DNA of 64,000 nt from Marispirochaeta sp963667435. Lineage in GTDB: Bacteria > Spirochaetota > Spirochaetia > JC444 > Marispirochaetaceae. The notes below the pieces were generated by a model. It saw only the letters and a program-made list of their open reading frames with translations, searched no databases and was not told the DNA's origin. A program made the position numbers and the translations under genes. The stretch lies in assembly GCA_963667435.1 (NCBI GenBank), contig OY763414.1:1240001-1304000 (forward strand). The letters are read 5' to 3'. Positions 1-10,686 of the stretch are shown piece by piece. Within the stretch, counting starts at the first letter, position 1. Each line of letters begins with the position of its first letter.

Positions 1-220
1 GAATTATCCAAATTACCTGCATATATCCGAGAAGATATCGGCATGGACGAAGAGTCGCGTAAGAAACAACGGGAATTACTGCTTAAAAAATCTATTTGAA
101 GAAGCAGGAACCCGTTTAAAGATTCAGCACGAGAAGGAACAGGCAGATATAACTGAATTTCTGAAAGCAGGATCAACCTTGATTGACAAACCTCACCAAA
201 GCATCCCGCCCGGCTCTTGA
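1..220 (+). pseudogene. 3' remnant of an unidentified gene, probably frameshifted
   Basis: The window opens inside a reading frame (phase 1) that ends at TGA 97-99 with a charged, coding-like tail (ELSKLPAYIREDIG, then DEESRKKQRELLLKK). From about position 95 a second phase (2) stays open to TGA 218-220 and also looks coding (LFEEAGTRLKIQHEKEQ, then FLKAGSTLIDK). The change of phase falls at the A-run 85-90, so the simplest reading is one gene broken by a one-base slip there. Two other readings are that the first frame ends normally and the second is chance, or that two genes overlap. The 5' end lies outside the window and I do not recognise the family. Confidence 0.35.
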
Positions 221-257
221 ACACCTCGCTGATATATGCAATCACAACAAAATTGTT

Positions 258-385
258 CCATCATCAGAGTACTCTGGGCGTCCCGGCTCGCAGGGAGCTC
301 ACCGGCGGGCCTTGCGGGGCTTCGGACCCGGTCCCCGGGTCTGCCTTCGGCACCCCTTCAGTCCCTGACGCGGGTATCAGTTCGA
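258..385. repeat. GC-rich palindromic patch between genes
   Basis: This stretch is markedly richer in G+C than its surroundings and carries nested inverted repeats, including GACCCGG (325-331) and CCGGGTC (335-341) around a 3-nt loop. Short overlapping frames cross it, but none has a ribosome binding site or protein-like composition. It looks like a REP-type or dispersed palindromic element. No coding function is assigned. Confidence 0.4.
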
Positions 386-455
386 TATCTGGCAGCCAGA
401 CTGTCGTTAATGCTTCAGTATTTTATATCAGAAACCAACACTCCCATTAAAAAAA

Positions 456-496
456 TTGACATAGCACCCCACCAGTGGTACACTGGTGCTACCAGT
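456..496 (+). promoter_or_regulatory. Promoter with overlapping operator array for the transporter/aldolase operon
   Basis: A -35 box TTGACA (456-461) is followed after 17 nt by TACACT (479-484). A perfect inverted repeat, CACCAGTG (470-477) / CACTGGTG (481-488), covers the spacer and -10. A third half-site ACCAGT (491-496) forms a second perfect inverted repeat with ACTGGT (482-487). The unit is therefore ACCAGT-n5-ACTGGT-n3-ACCAGT. This architecture fits repression by the FadR-type regulator encoded at the end of the operon (2864-3607); that pairing is inference. Transcription would start near 491, giving a leader of about 70 nt. Confidence 0.65.
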
Positions 497-563
497 AAAG
501 CGCTGTAATAAGCATCATAGATCAACCGGAAAGCGCTGAAACTCAAAAATCAGGAGGAGTTTT

Positions 564-1856
564 ATGAGTCCGGCAATGATCACGATTCTTATTGTACTTG
601 TGTTGGTAATTCTGCTTATGATTGGAAAAATCCCAATCGCCGCTCTCGCGGTGTCAGTTCCCGTCGCATTGGTTATGACAGGCGTTCTGACAAGCAAAGA
701 AGCGTTTGCCAATTTTTCCAATCAGTGGCCCCTAATCTTTATGTTCATGTTTATGGTAGGTGAAGCCCTTTTCCGCACCGGCTTTGCAGACATTGCAGGT
801 CGTTTTGCAATTAAAATGTCCAGGAACAGAGAAAGCCTTTTTCTTCTCTGGATCATGATTATTTCTCTGGTGCTTTCTGCATTTCTTTCCAACCTGGGCG
901 TTATTGCATGTCTTCTTCCTATCGTGCTTGCGGGTGTTAAAAAAGGCAATTATTCCGTAAAAAAAGCAGTTCTATCCATGGCCTTTGCATCTTCCCTCGG
1001 AGGAACCCTTACCTTAATCGGCACCCCACCCAACGGCGTGGTTAACAGCGTAATGGGAACAATGAAACTTCAGACAACGCCCTTCAAATTCTTCGACTTT
1101 GCCCTTGTTGGGCTGCCTTTATCAATAGTGGGTATACTAGTCCTCTATTTTGTCAGTTTGAAATTCATGCCTACCGAAAAAGTGGATACAGAAAGCGCTG
1201 ACTATGAAGGCCCCACAGAAGAGAAAAACTTTAAATATCGCGAAAACAAAATGTGGATTGCCATTGTAGTTTTTATTCTTATTGTTTTTATAATGGCGGC
1301 AGGAAGCTATATACCGTTTATAAAGAGTACTCTCCACCTGGATCTGCTTACAACCGCCGCTTTGGGAGCAGTAATAATAGTTGCCACCGGCACAATTACC
1401 TGGAAAGAAGCCTACTCATCAGTTTCCTGGACCACAGTTGTCTCTTTTGCAACTCTACTCTCCCTGAGTACGGCCTTAAGTAAATCCGGTGCTGTTGCTG
1501 TAATTGCAGGGGGAATAACAGGAATTACTACTACTCCATTCATTCTTATGGCCATTATAATACTGATAACAATGTTCTTAACCCAATTTACCTTCAATAC
1601 TGCTGCGACAGGCATCATCGCGCCCATCGCTGTAGCCGCAGCATCTGCTGCCGGCGTAAGCCCCTACCCTTTCCTTATGGCGGTCGCCATGTCTGCCAGT
1701 GCCTGCTTTATGTCTCCCATAGCTACAGGCCCCAACATTGCAGTAGTAGGACCGGGCCGATTAAAGTTTGCAGATTTTGTAAAAGCCGGATGGGTACTCC
1801 AAATTGTAAGCTTTTTGGTAATACTGTTAGTTACTTCTCTGATCTGGAAATTTTAA
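564..1856 (+). CDS. SLC13/DASS-type anion (carboxylate) transporter
   Basis: A 430-residue inner-membrane protein of the ion-transporter superfamily (SLC13/DASS, CitMHS-like), expected to move a di- or tricarboxylate with Na+ or H+. It is hydrophobic throughout, with about 10-12 membrane segments. The two pseudo-symmetric re-entrant motifs are visible: SNLGV (109-113) followed by GGTLTLIGTPPN (146-157) in the first half, and FNTAATG followed by SPIATGPNIAVVGPG in the second half. The length is normal for the family. The start has a strong ribosome binding site (AGGAGGAG, 6 nt away). It leads an operon with a DapA-family aldolase and a FadR-type regulator, so the substrate is probably a carboxylate, keto-acid or sugar acid that the aldolase cleaves. 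The exact substrate cannot be read from sequence. Confidence 0.8.
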   Translation: MSPAMITILIVLVLVILLMIGKIPIAALAVSVPVALVMTGVLTSKEAFANFSNQWPLIFMFMFMVGEALFRTGFADIAGRFAIKMSRNRESLFLLWIMIISLVLSAFLSNLGVIACLLPIVLAGVKKGNYSVKKAVLSMAFASSLGGTLTLIGTPPNGVVNSVMGTMKLQTTPFKFFDFALVGLPLSIVGILVLYFVSLKFMPTEKVDTESADYEGPTEEKNFKYRENKMWIAIVVFILIVFIMAAGSYIPFIKSTLHLDLLTTAALGAVIIVATGTITWKEAYSSVSWTTVVSFATLLSLSTALSKSGAVAVIAGGITGITTTPFILMAIIILITMFLTQFTFNTAATGIIAPIAVAAASAAGVSPYPFLMAVAMSASACFMSPIATGPNIAVVGPGRLKFADFVKAGWVLQIVSFLVILLVTSLIWKF

Positions 1857-1917
1857 CCATTAGCACTATTCCTGCAGCCGAATAATTCGGCTGCAGGAAC
1901 CTGAAAAGGAATCAACT

Positions 1918-2811
1918 ATGGCAGTAACTGAGTTCGAAGGAGTTTTTCCCTATCTTGTTTCCCCCGTGGACAGAGCCGGTAAGATTAAAAATGATGTCCT
2001 CACGGATCTTGTTGAACACCTGATAAACAAGGGAGTTCACGGACTGACCCCCCTTGGCAGCACCGGAGAGTTTGCCTATCTGACCTGGGAACAGAAAAAA
2101 GACATAGTCACAACAGTTGTTACTGCTGCCGGAGGCCGGGTGCCGGTTGTTCCGGGTGTAAATCATACCTCCAACAGGGAGGCTGTTCGACAGGCCAGTG
2201 AATTCGACGCCATGGGAGTAGATGGAATACTGGCCATACTCGATACTTACTTTCCCCTTAATCAGGATGAGATTTTTTCCTACTTCGCTGATATCGCCAG
2301 TGCAGTCAGCTGCCCTGTAATAATTTATACAAATCCGAATTTTCAGAAAACAGAACTATCAATAGATCTTCTTAAAAGACTATCAGAGGTGGAAAACATC
2401 AACTATCTTAAAGATGCGTCCGGAAATACCGGTAAAATGCTTTCGGTATTAAATGAAGCCGGAGACAATCTCAAACTGTTCAGTGCATCTGCCAGTGTCC
2501 CTCTTTTCATAATGATGATGGGAGGAGTAGGCTGGATGGCAGGTCCGGCCTGTGTAGTCCCCGCGCAAAGCGTAACCCTTTACAACCTGGCAAAAAGAAA
2601 AGAATGGGACAAGGCAATGGCTTTTCAGAAAAAACTCTGGAAAATTAACTATATATTTAAAAAATACAATCTGGCTTCCTGCATAAAGGCCGCCTTAACC
2701 ATTCAGGGCTTTCCTGTAGGGGATCCGATACCGCCGGTCAGTCCACTGGATAATACAGCAGTTGAGCATATAAAGACCATACTTGGCGAGCTTGAAAGCA
2801 TTGAACCCTGA
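1918..2811 (+). CDS. Dihydrodipicolinate synthase / N-acetylneuraminate lyase family aldolase
   Basis: A 297-residue (beta/alpha)8-barrel class I aldolase or dehydratase of the DapA/NanA superfamily; the length is typical. Family landmarks are present: GSTGE (47-51), which binds the keto-acid carboxylate, the catalytic tyrosine Y137 in IIYTNP, and the Schiff-base lysine K165 in NYLKDASG. It acts in the cytoplasm on pyruvate or a 2-keto acid. It lies 61 nt after the transporter and before a FadR-type regulator, so a catabolic role (for example on a keto-sugar acid or a hydroxylated dicarboxylate) is more likely than lysine biosynthesis. A hairpin precedes it (CTGCAGCCGAATAATTCGGC, about 1871-1890). 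Substrate specificity is not assignable. Confidence 0.85.
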   Translation: MAVTEFEGVFPYLVSPVDRAGKIKNDVLTDLVEHLINKGVHGLTPLGSTGEFAYLTWEQKKDIVTTVVTAAGGRVPVVPGVNHTSNREAVRQASEFDAMGVDGILAILDTYFPLNQDEIFSYFADIASAVSCPVIIYTNPNFQKTELSIDLLKRLSEVENINYLKDASGNTGKMLSVLNEAGDNLKLFSASASVPLFIMMMGGVGWMAGPACVVPAQSVTLYNLAKRKEWDKAMAFQKKLWKINYIFKKYNLASCIKAALTIQGFPVGDPIPPVSPLDNTAVEHIKTILGELESIEP

Positions 2812-2823
2812 TCCATTATACTA

Positions 2824-2836
2824 TAACCTTTGGTTA
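2824..2836. promoter_or_regulatory. Small perfect palindrome upstream of the GntR gene
   Basis: TAACC (2824-2828), TTT, GGTTA (2832-2836) form a perfect 13-bp palindrome 28 nt before the regulator's start. It differs from the ACCAGT sites at 456-496. It may be an independent operator or chance in an AT-rich gap. Confidence 0.3.
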
Positions 2837-2863
2837 GTTAAAGCGTTCCATACCAATTAGCAG

Positions 2864-3607
2864 GTGGCAGCAGTGTCGAACGAATCTTCCGGGGATTTTG
2901 ACTCTACCGAGAAAATTAATGCGGTACGTAAACAAAACACCTTTGAAATAATACTTGATCAACTCAAAGAGCTGATTATAAGCGGGGAGTTCAAACCCGG
3001 GCAGAAACTTCCCGGAGAAAGACTCCTGGCTAAAAAGTTCGGTGCCAGCAGAAACTCATTAAGACTGGCCCTGAAGGTCCTTGAATTTATGCATCTTGTT
3101 GAAATCCGCCATGGCCTCGGCGTTTTTATTGCCAGCAGCGAGAATATCGAACGGGCAGTGCTTAATCTAAACTGGTTCGAAGCCATGCACCAGAACCCTT
3201 TAATAGATCTTATTGAAGCCCGTAAATGCTTTGAACCGTTTATGGCTTCACTCTGCGCCCAGCGTGCGTCAGAATCCGATATTGCAGAGCTTGAAAAAGA
3301 CCTGAAGATTATGGAAGAAGGGCTCGAGAAAAAGGAACATGGCATCGAGCAGGCGACCATGTTTCACGAAACTATTCTTAATTCTTCTGACAACTTTATA
3401 CTGCGCCAGATTAGCCTGACTCTTAAAAACCTTATGAGCGAAAGCAAAAAAGTTTCTCTTTCCAAACTGGAACACACACGACAGTCATTAAAAGAGCACA
3501 GAGAAATCCTTGATGCGATAATAAATAGAGATCCTCAAAAAGCACGCACACTGATGCTGAAACATCTTGAAACTGTTGAAGAGCATCTTACCAAATCCGG
3601 GATGTAA
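2864..3607 (+). CDS. FadR-type GntR transcriptional regulator (FCD domain)
   Basis: A 247-residue repressor or activator of the FadR subfamily. The N-terminal winged helix (about 27-88) has the usual GntR pattern: ELIISGEFKPGQKLPGERLLAKKF, with recognition helix SRNSLRLALKVLE and wing IRHGLGVFIA. An all-helical FCD effector domain (about 110-240) contains the spaced histidines of metal-binding FCD proteins (MFHETIL, KEHREIL, LKHLETVEEH). The start is GTG at 2864; GTG 2873 is possible. The gene sits at the end of the transporter/aldolase operon and probably binds the operator at 456-496 in response to the transported substrate or its product. Confidence 0.8.
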   Translation: MAAVSNESSGDFDSTEKINAVRKQNTFEIILDQLKELIISGEFKPGQKLPGERLLAKKFGASRNSLRLALKVLEFMHLVEIRHGLGVFIASSENIERAVLNLNWFEAMHQNPLIDLIEARKCFEPFMASLCAQRASESDIAELEKDLKIMEEGLEKKEHGIEQATMFHETILNSSDNFILRQISLTLKNLMSESKKVSLSKLEHTRQSLKEHREILDAIINRDPQKARTLMLKHLETVEEHLTKSGM

Positions 3608-3754
3608 CGATTATTTCTTTATATTTTACTTGTATCAGATAAATAACTTATTTTATTGAACAATCCTCGTTAACCCTTAACGCAGAGTGCCATTTGGAAG
3701 AAGACTTTCTCTACGCAGGCTCCGCCCTGCGGTAATCTTCAATTACCTTGGGTT

Positions 3755-3863
3755 CGCGTGTTTGGCTTCGCTAAGCCGCGCTGATCTTCGACCTCGCTCT
3801 GGCTTTTTTTGCTTTTTAGTGGTGTTCTGAACGGGACCGCGTGTTTGGCTTCGCCAAGCCCCG
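3755..3863. repeat. Two direct copies of a 26-bp hairpin-forming repeat downstream of the rRNA operon
   Basis: The unit at 3755-3780 recurs at 3838-3863 with two differences, a period of 83 bp. Each contains the stem-loop GGCTTCGCTAAGCC or GGCTTCGCCAAGCC. The whole gap 3608-3924 has no credible gene. Other simple structures here are GCAGGCTCCGCCCTGC around 3717-3732 and T-runs at 3804-3816. This looks like a patch of dispersed palindromic repeats between the GntR gene and the rRNA operon. Confidence 0.5.
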
Positions 3864-3909
3864 CTTATCCCCCGCGCGTTCCTCATCGCTTCGCTCTTGC
3901 GGTACGCGC

Positions 3910-3935
3910 TATGGCAAAAAAAAAGCCAGGCGACG
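3910..3935 (-). terminator. Poly-U stop at the end of the rRNA operon
   Basis: On the minus strand the terminal helix of 5S rRNA (ending CGCCTGGC) is followed immediately by nine Ts (plus-strand A-run 3916-3924). This is consistent with intrinsic termination that uses the 5S closing stem. Confidence 0.45.
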
Positions 3936-4034
3936 TCCTACTCTCCCGCTTTCGCAGTACCATCGGCGCTGAAGGGCTTAACTTCCGTGTTCGACATGGG
4001 AACGGGTGGATCCCCTTCGCTAAGGTCACCTGGC
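3925..4034 (-). rRNA. rrf: 5S ribosomal RNA
   Basis: On the minus strand the gene starts GCCAGGTGACCTTAGCG and ends CGTCGCCTGGC, so the ends pair as the 5S closing helix. The conserved internal CCCATGTCGAACACGGAAG is present. The length is about 110 nt. It is the last gene of the 16S-tRNA-23S-5S operon. Confidence 0.9.
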
Positions 4035-4264
4035 AATAATTATTACCATTTCTTTTGTTAGGTCGCCATCAGACTTACGTCCTCCGACTCCCTTACAAGA
4101 CAAGAAAGCTGTGAAACTTCCCTATCCTTCGTGCGTCTATCCCATTAAGGATAAACTATTTATGTTAACATAGATCCCTTGAAAAACGGACGGGTTTCCC
4201 GGCCGGCTTTTCATACGTAGGGGTCAAGGGTAGTTGAAGGTTTAATCACCGACAACGACCGTAG

Positions 4265-4285
4265 AAAAAAGGAGCACACAATAAT
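4265..4285 (-). other. 3' half of the pre-23S processing stem
   Basis: The sequence flanking the 23S 3' end (minus strand TGTGCTCCTT, 4269-4278) is perfectly complementary to the 5' flank AAGGAGCACA (7227-7236). With the adjoining 23S ends the duplex extends to about 26 bp with only a small internal loop. This is the classic stalk cut by RNase III. The rest of the 5S-23S spacer (4035-4264) shows no gene. Confidence 0.7.
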
Positions 4286-7219
<2,934 letters not shown>

Positions 7220-7455
7220 ATTAGTTTGTGCTCCTTCTTATGGCGGCCGCCCAAGCTAGTATTTTAAAAAATAGCAGCTTGGTCTCCCTTGGTCCTGTTG
7301 CCCAGATAAAACCCGGCAGAGCCGTGTTTTACTGGTCGCAAGGTTTTCAAGGTGCTGTTGTATCTTCGTACAACAAGCATTGCAACCATCCCGAAACTCC
7401 CCTTTGCGATAAGACTACTTCCCATTTCATCTTACCGGTATGTTCCGGTTCTCTA

Positions 7456-7468
7456 TGTCAAAAGATCA
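7456..7468 (-). promoter_or_regulatory. boxA-like antitermination site in the 16S-23S spacer
   Basis: The minus strand reads TGATCTTTTGACA, close to bacterial spacer boxA elements (TGYTCTTTRA). It lies between tRNA-Ala and 23S. The remainder of this spacer (7237-7535) holds no other gene that I can see. Confidence 0.45.
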
Positions 7469-7535
7469 TGGCTTGCAGCTGTTTCCAGTTGCCGCCGCGC
7501 ACTCTTAAATTGCTTTAAGGGCGCTATTTAGAAAG

Positions 7536-7609
7536 TGGAGGTAAAGGGATTCGAACCCTTGACCCCTAGAATGCAAATCTAGTGCTCTAGCCAACTGAGC
7601 TATACCCCC
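7536..7609 (-). tRNA. tRNA-Ala (anticodon TGC)
   Basis: The minus strand folds as a full cloverleaf. The acceptor GGGGGTA/TACCTCC is followed by discriminator A; the D arm contains GCTCAGTTGGCTAGAGC; the anticodon stem CTAGA/TCTAG has loop TTTGCAT (anticodon TGC); the T arm contains GGTTCGAATCC. CCA is not encoded. It is the only tRNA in the 16S-23S spacer. Confidence 0.95.
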
Positions 7610-7854
7610 AGGCTTATTCGGCCTTTTTAAGGTTGTTAGCCTCTTCAGATTGGCCGGTTCCCACTCTATAAATCATATTAAAAAGATAAGGGCGAAGATT
7701 TCCGCTTATTAAAAAGCAAGTTTACCTTGTACGTTGTTTCATACTTATCCCGTCTGTATCCCATTTACAGAAGCTTTTTAGACTTGCGCCTTTAAAACCT
7801 CCGCTCAGCTTTATAGCTGATTGAGAACTATTCGTTCCAGTTCCCTTCTCGTAG

Positions 7855-9379
<1,525 letters not shown>

Positions 9380-9681
9380 ATAATAAGTCTCATACAAGAT
9401 GAGACTCCTAATTCACTAAAGTAAGTTTGAATACTCAATTTCAGAATAAGCTGACTTATATCCGTCATTATTGAAATCAACAAAGGTTCCCGCTTTTTAT
9501 TTCTCAAACCATTACCCACTAACAAGTTAGCAGACAATGATAAGATCACGGTTATCTTCGCCCCTTCTCATATTCCAGTTAATTCCAATACCCTTTATTT
9601 ACAATCCCAAGGTCATTCACTCTCTCAATTTCAGTGAACCGTCCCTCTTAACATGGACTAAACAAGGCCGTATCGGCTGTC

Positions 9682-9693
9682 TTTTAAAGATCA
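9682..9693 (-). promoter_or_regulatory. boxA-like site in the rRNA leader
   Basis: The minus strand reads TGATCTTTAAAA, resembling boxA (TGCTCTTTAACA), about 55 nt after the -10 of the rRNA promoter. That is the expected place for an antitermination signal in the 16S leader (9380-9740). Confidence 0.5.
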
Positions 9694-9747
9694 TTCATGA
9701 CGCTTTACCTTCAGGGTGACTCACCCCGTCGCTTCAGCGTGATCGCA

Positions 9748-9777
9748 GTTATATCATTCGGCGCCACTCAGTGTCAA
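9748..9777 (-). promoter_or_regulatory. rRNA operon promoter
   Basis: On the minus strand a perfect -35 TTGACA (9777-9772) is followed after 18 nt by TATAAC (9753-9748). Just upstream (about 9782-9812) is an A/T-tract block, AAAAAACATTTTCAAG followed by TTTTTTTGAAA, that looks like an UP element. The start site would lie about 360 nt before mature 16S. Confidence 0.75.
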
Positions 9778-9940
9778 CAGTAGTTTCAAAAAAACTTGAA
9801 AATGTTTTTTCTCAATAACTGAAAAGATCACAGGTCTTACCTATTTTATGATACAGTAAGATTTTGCAGAATGAATCCTGCACAGCAGTTTCATCTGCCC
9901 GCAGGTTGTATCAATATCGGCACTCTTTATAGAGAGTTTA

Positions 9941-10441
9941 ATGAATTTACGGTACAGAATACAAATATTCAACAGGAAGGAATCGGTGGATAAGGAATAT
10001 TTAGAACTGAGACAGGAGCTTGAATCCGAGGCTGAAGGCCCAATCGTTAACCAGGCCGTAGTTTCCACCAGGAAGGGTACAACTGTCAGTGATGTTCCTG
10101 ACGGATTATTCGGATTAATGGCCTTTTCTGATTCTGTGCTGATATATAAGCACTACCCTCAAAACAGCTGGATCTCCATGCTGACCAGGGGAAACAGCCG
10201 TAATCTTGAATCAAAACCGATAACCCTGATTATTCCGATAAGAAACATAGAAAGCTTGGACCGGTTTGCAGAAACATCTTTTCTGCGGAAGTTGTTCATA
10301 AATCCCGATCCGGTTTACTCAATAACCTTTACAGACAATCGCAACCTGAAACAAACCCTGGTTTTAAACATCGGATACAGTGCCGGAGGCGAAAAAGAGC
10401 TTTACCGGATGCTCAGCCAATGCCTGGCTGATGCTGATTAA
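9941..10441 (+). CDS. Hypothetical protein
   Basis: A 166-residue soluble protein with no signal peptide or membrane segment. A short Lys/Arg-rich start is followed by an acidic helix (ELRQELESEAEG) and then alternating strand-like stretches (GLFGLMAFSDSVLIYKHYP, PITLIIPIRNIESL, VYSITFTDNRNL). The beta-rich core resembles a small PH-like or lipocalin-like fold, but I recognise no family. The start at 9941 has only a weak upstream GAGAG. It is transcribed divergently from the rRNA operon and convergently with the small Cys protein and pyrophosphatase on the other strand. Codon usage looks native. Confidence 0.6.
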   Translation: MNLRYRIQIFNRKESVDKEYLELRQELESEAEGPIVNQAVVSTRKGTTVSDVPDGLFGLMAFSDSVLIYKHYPQNSWISMLTRGNSRNLESKPITLIIPIRNIESLDRFAETSFLRKLFINPDPVYSITFTDNRNLKQTLVLNIGYSAGGEKELYRMLSQCLADAD

Positions 10442-10657
10442 TTAAATTTTCAGTTTAGGGTTCCGGCGGAATGCGGGGCAGTGTACTCCGTTGGCCCGGT
10501 AAACTGCCATGCTTGGCAACTCCCTGGACTTAACTCCGAACATTTTACAGCTGCGGGGAAAATGCGGATCCCAGGTTACGGCAAAATGCAGACATTGAAG
10601 ACAGTTGGGTGCTTTAGCAGGTGTTTCCATAGTCAAAGCGGAGAAAACCAATGGCAA
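10442..10657 (-). CDS. Small conserved cysteine protein (putative metal-binding, 71 aa)
   Basis: This short minus-strand frame matches the recalled pattern of a widespread uncharacterised small family: C-x2-C-x-H-F..TW....P..C..FG.KS..LPS..V..ANG..C..F. Here the residues are C19, C22, H24, C37 and C60, with GVKSRELPS and VYRANGVHCPAF conserved. The four Cys and one His suggest Zn or Fe-S binding; members are sometimes mislabelled uracil-DNA glycosylase. It begins 29 nt after the upstream pyrophosphatase (10687-12720) and probably shares its transcript. The start is uncertain: TTG 10657 lies in the loop of a 14-bp hairpin, and ATG 10630 (residue 10) begins at its foot. All family residues lie after either start. 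Confidence 0.65.
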   Translation of the reverse strand: MPLVFSALTMETPAKAPNCLQCLHFAVTWDPHFPRSCKMFGVKSRELPSMAVYRANGVHCPAFRRNPKLKI

Positions 10658-10672
10658 TCTCCGCTTTGACTA
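10630..10672. other. Perfect 14-bp hairpin between hppA and the small Cys gene
   Basis: TAGTCAAAGCGGAG (10630-10643) and CTCCGCTTTGACTA (10659-10672) pair perfectly around a 15-nt loop. It lacks a T-run on either strand, so it is not an obvious terminator. It covers the possible start codons of the downstream small gene, so it could stabilise or attenuate the hppA transcript or gate translation. Confidence 0.6.
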
Positions 10673-10686
10673 TATCACGTCTATAC

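Noticed and set aside
183..508. Overlapping short plus-strand frames in the GC-rich patch
   Set aside because: No ribosome binding site, repetitive composition and palindromic DNA; they also run into the operator.
10442..10680. Possible structured RNA (6S, SRP or riboswitch) in the short gap near the pyrophosphatase
   Set aside because: No conserved core of these RNAs was found, and the minus-strand frame with spaced Cys/His explains the sequence better.
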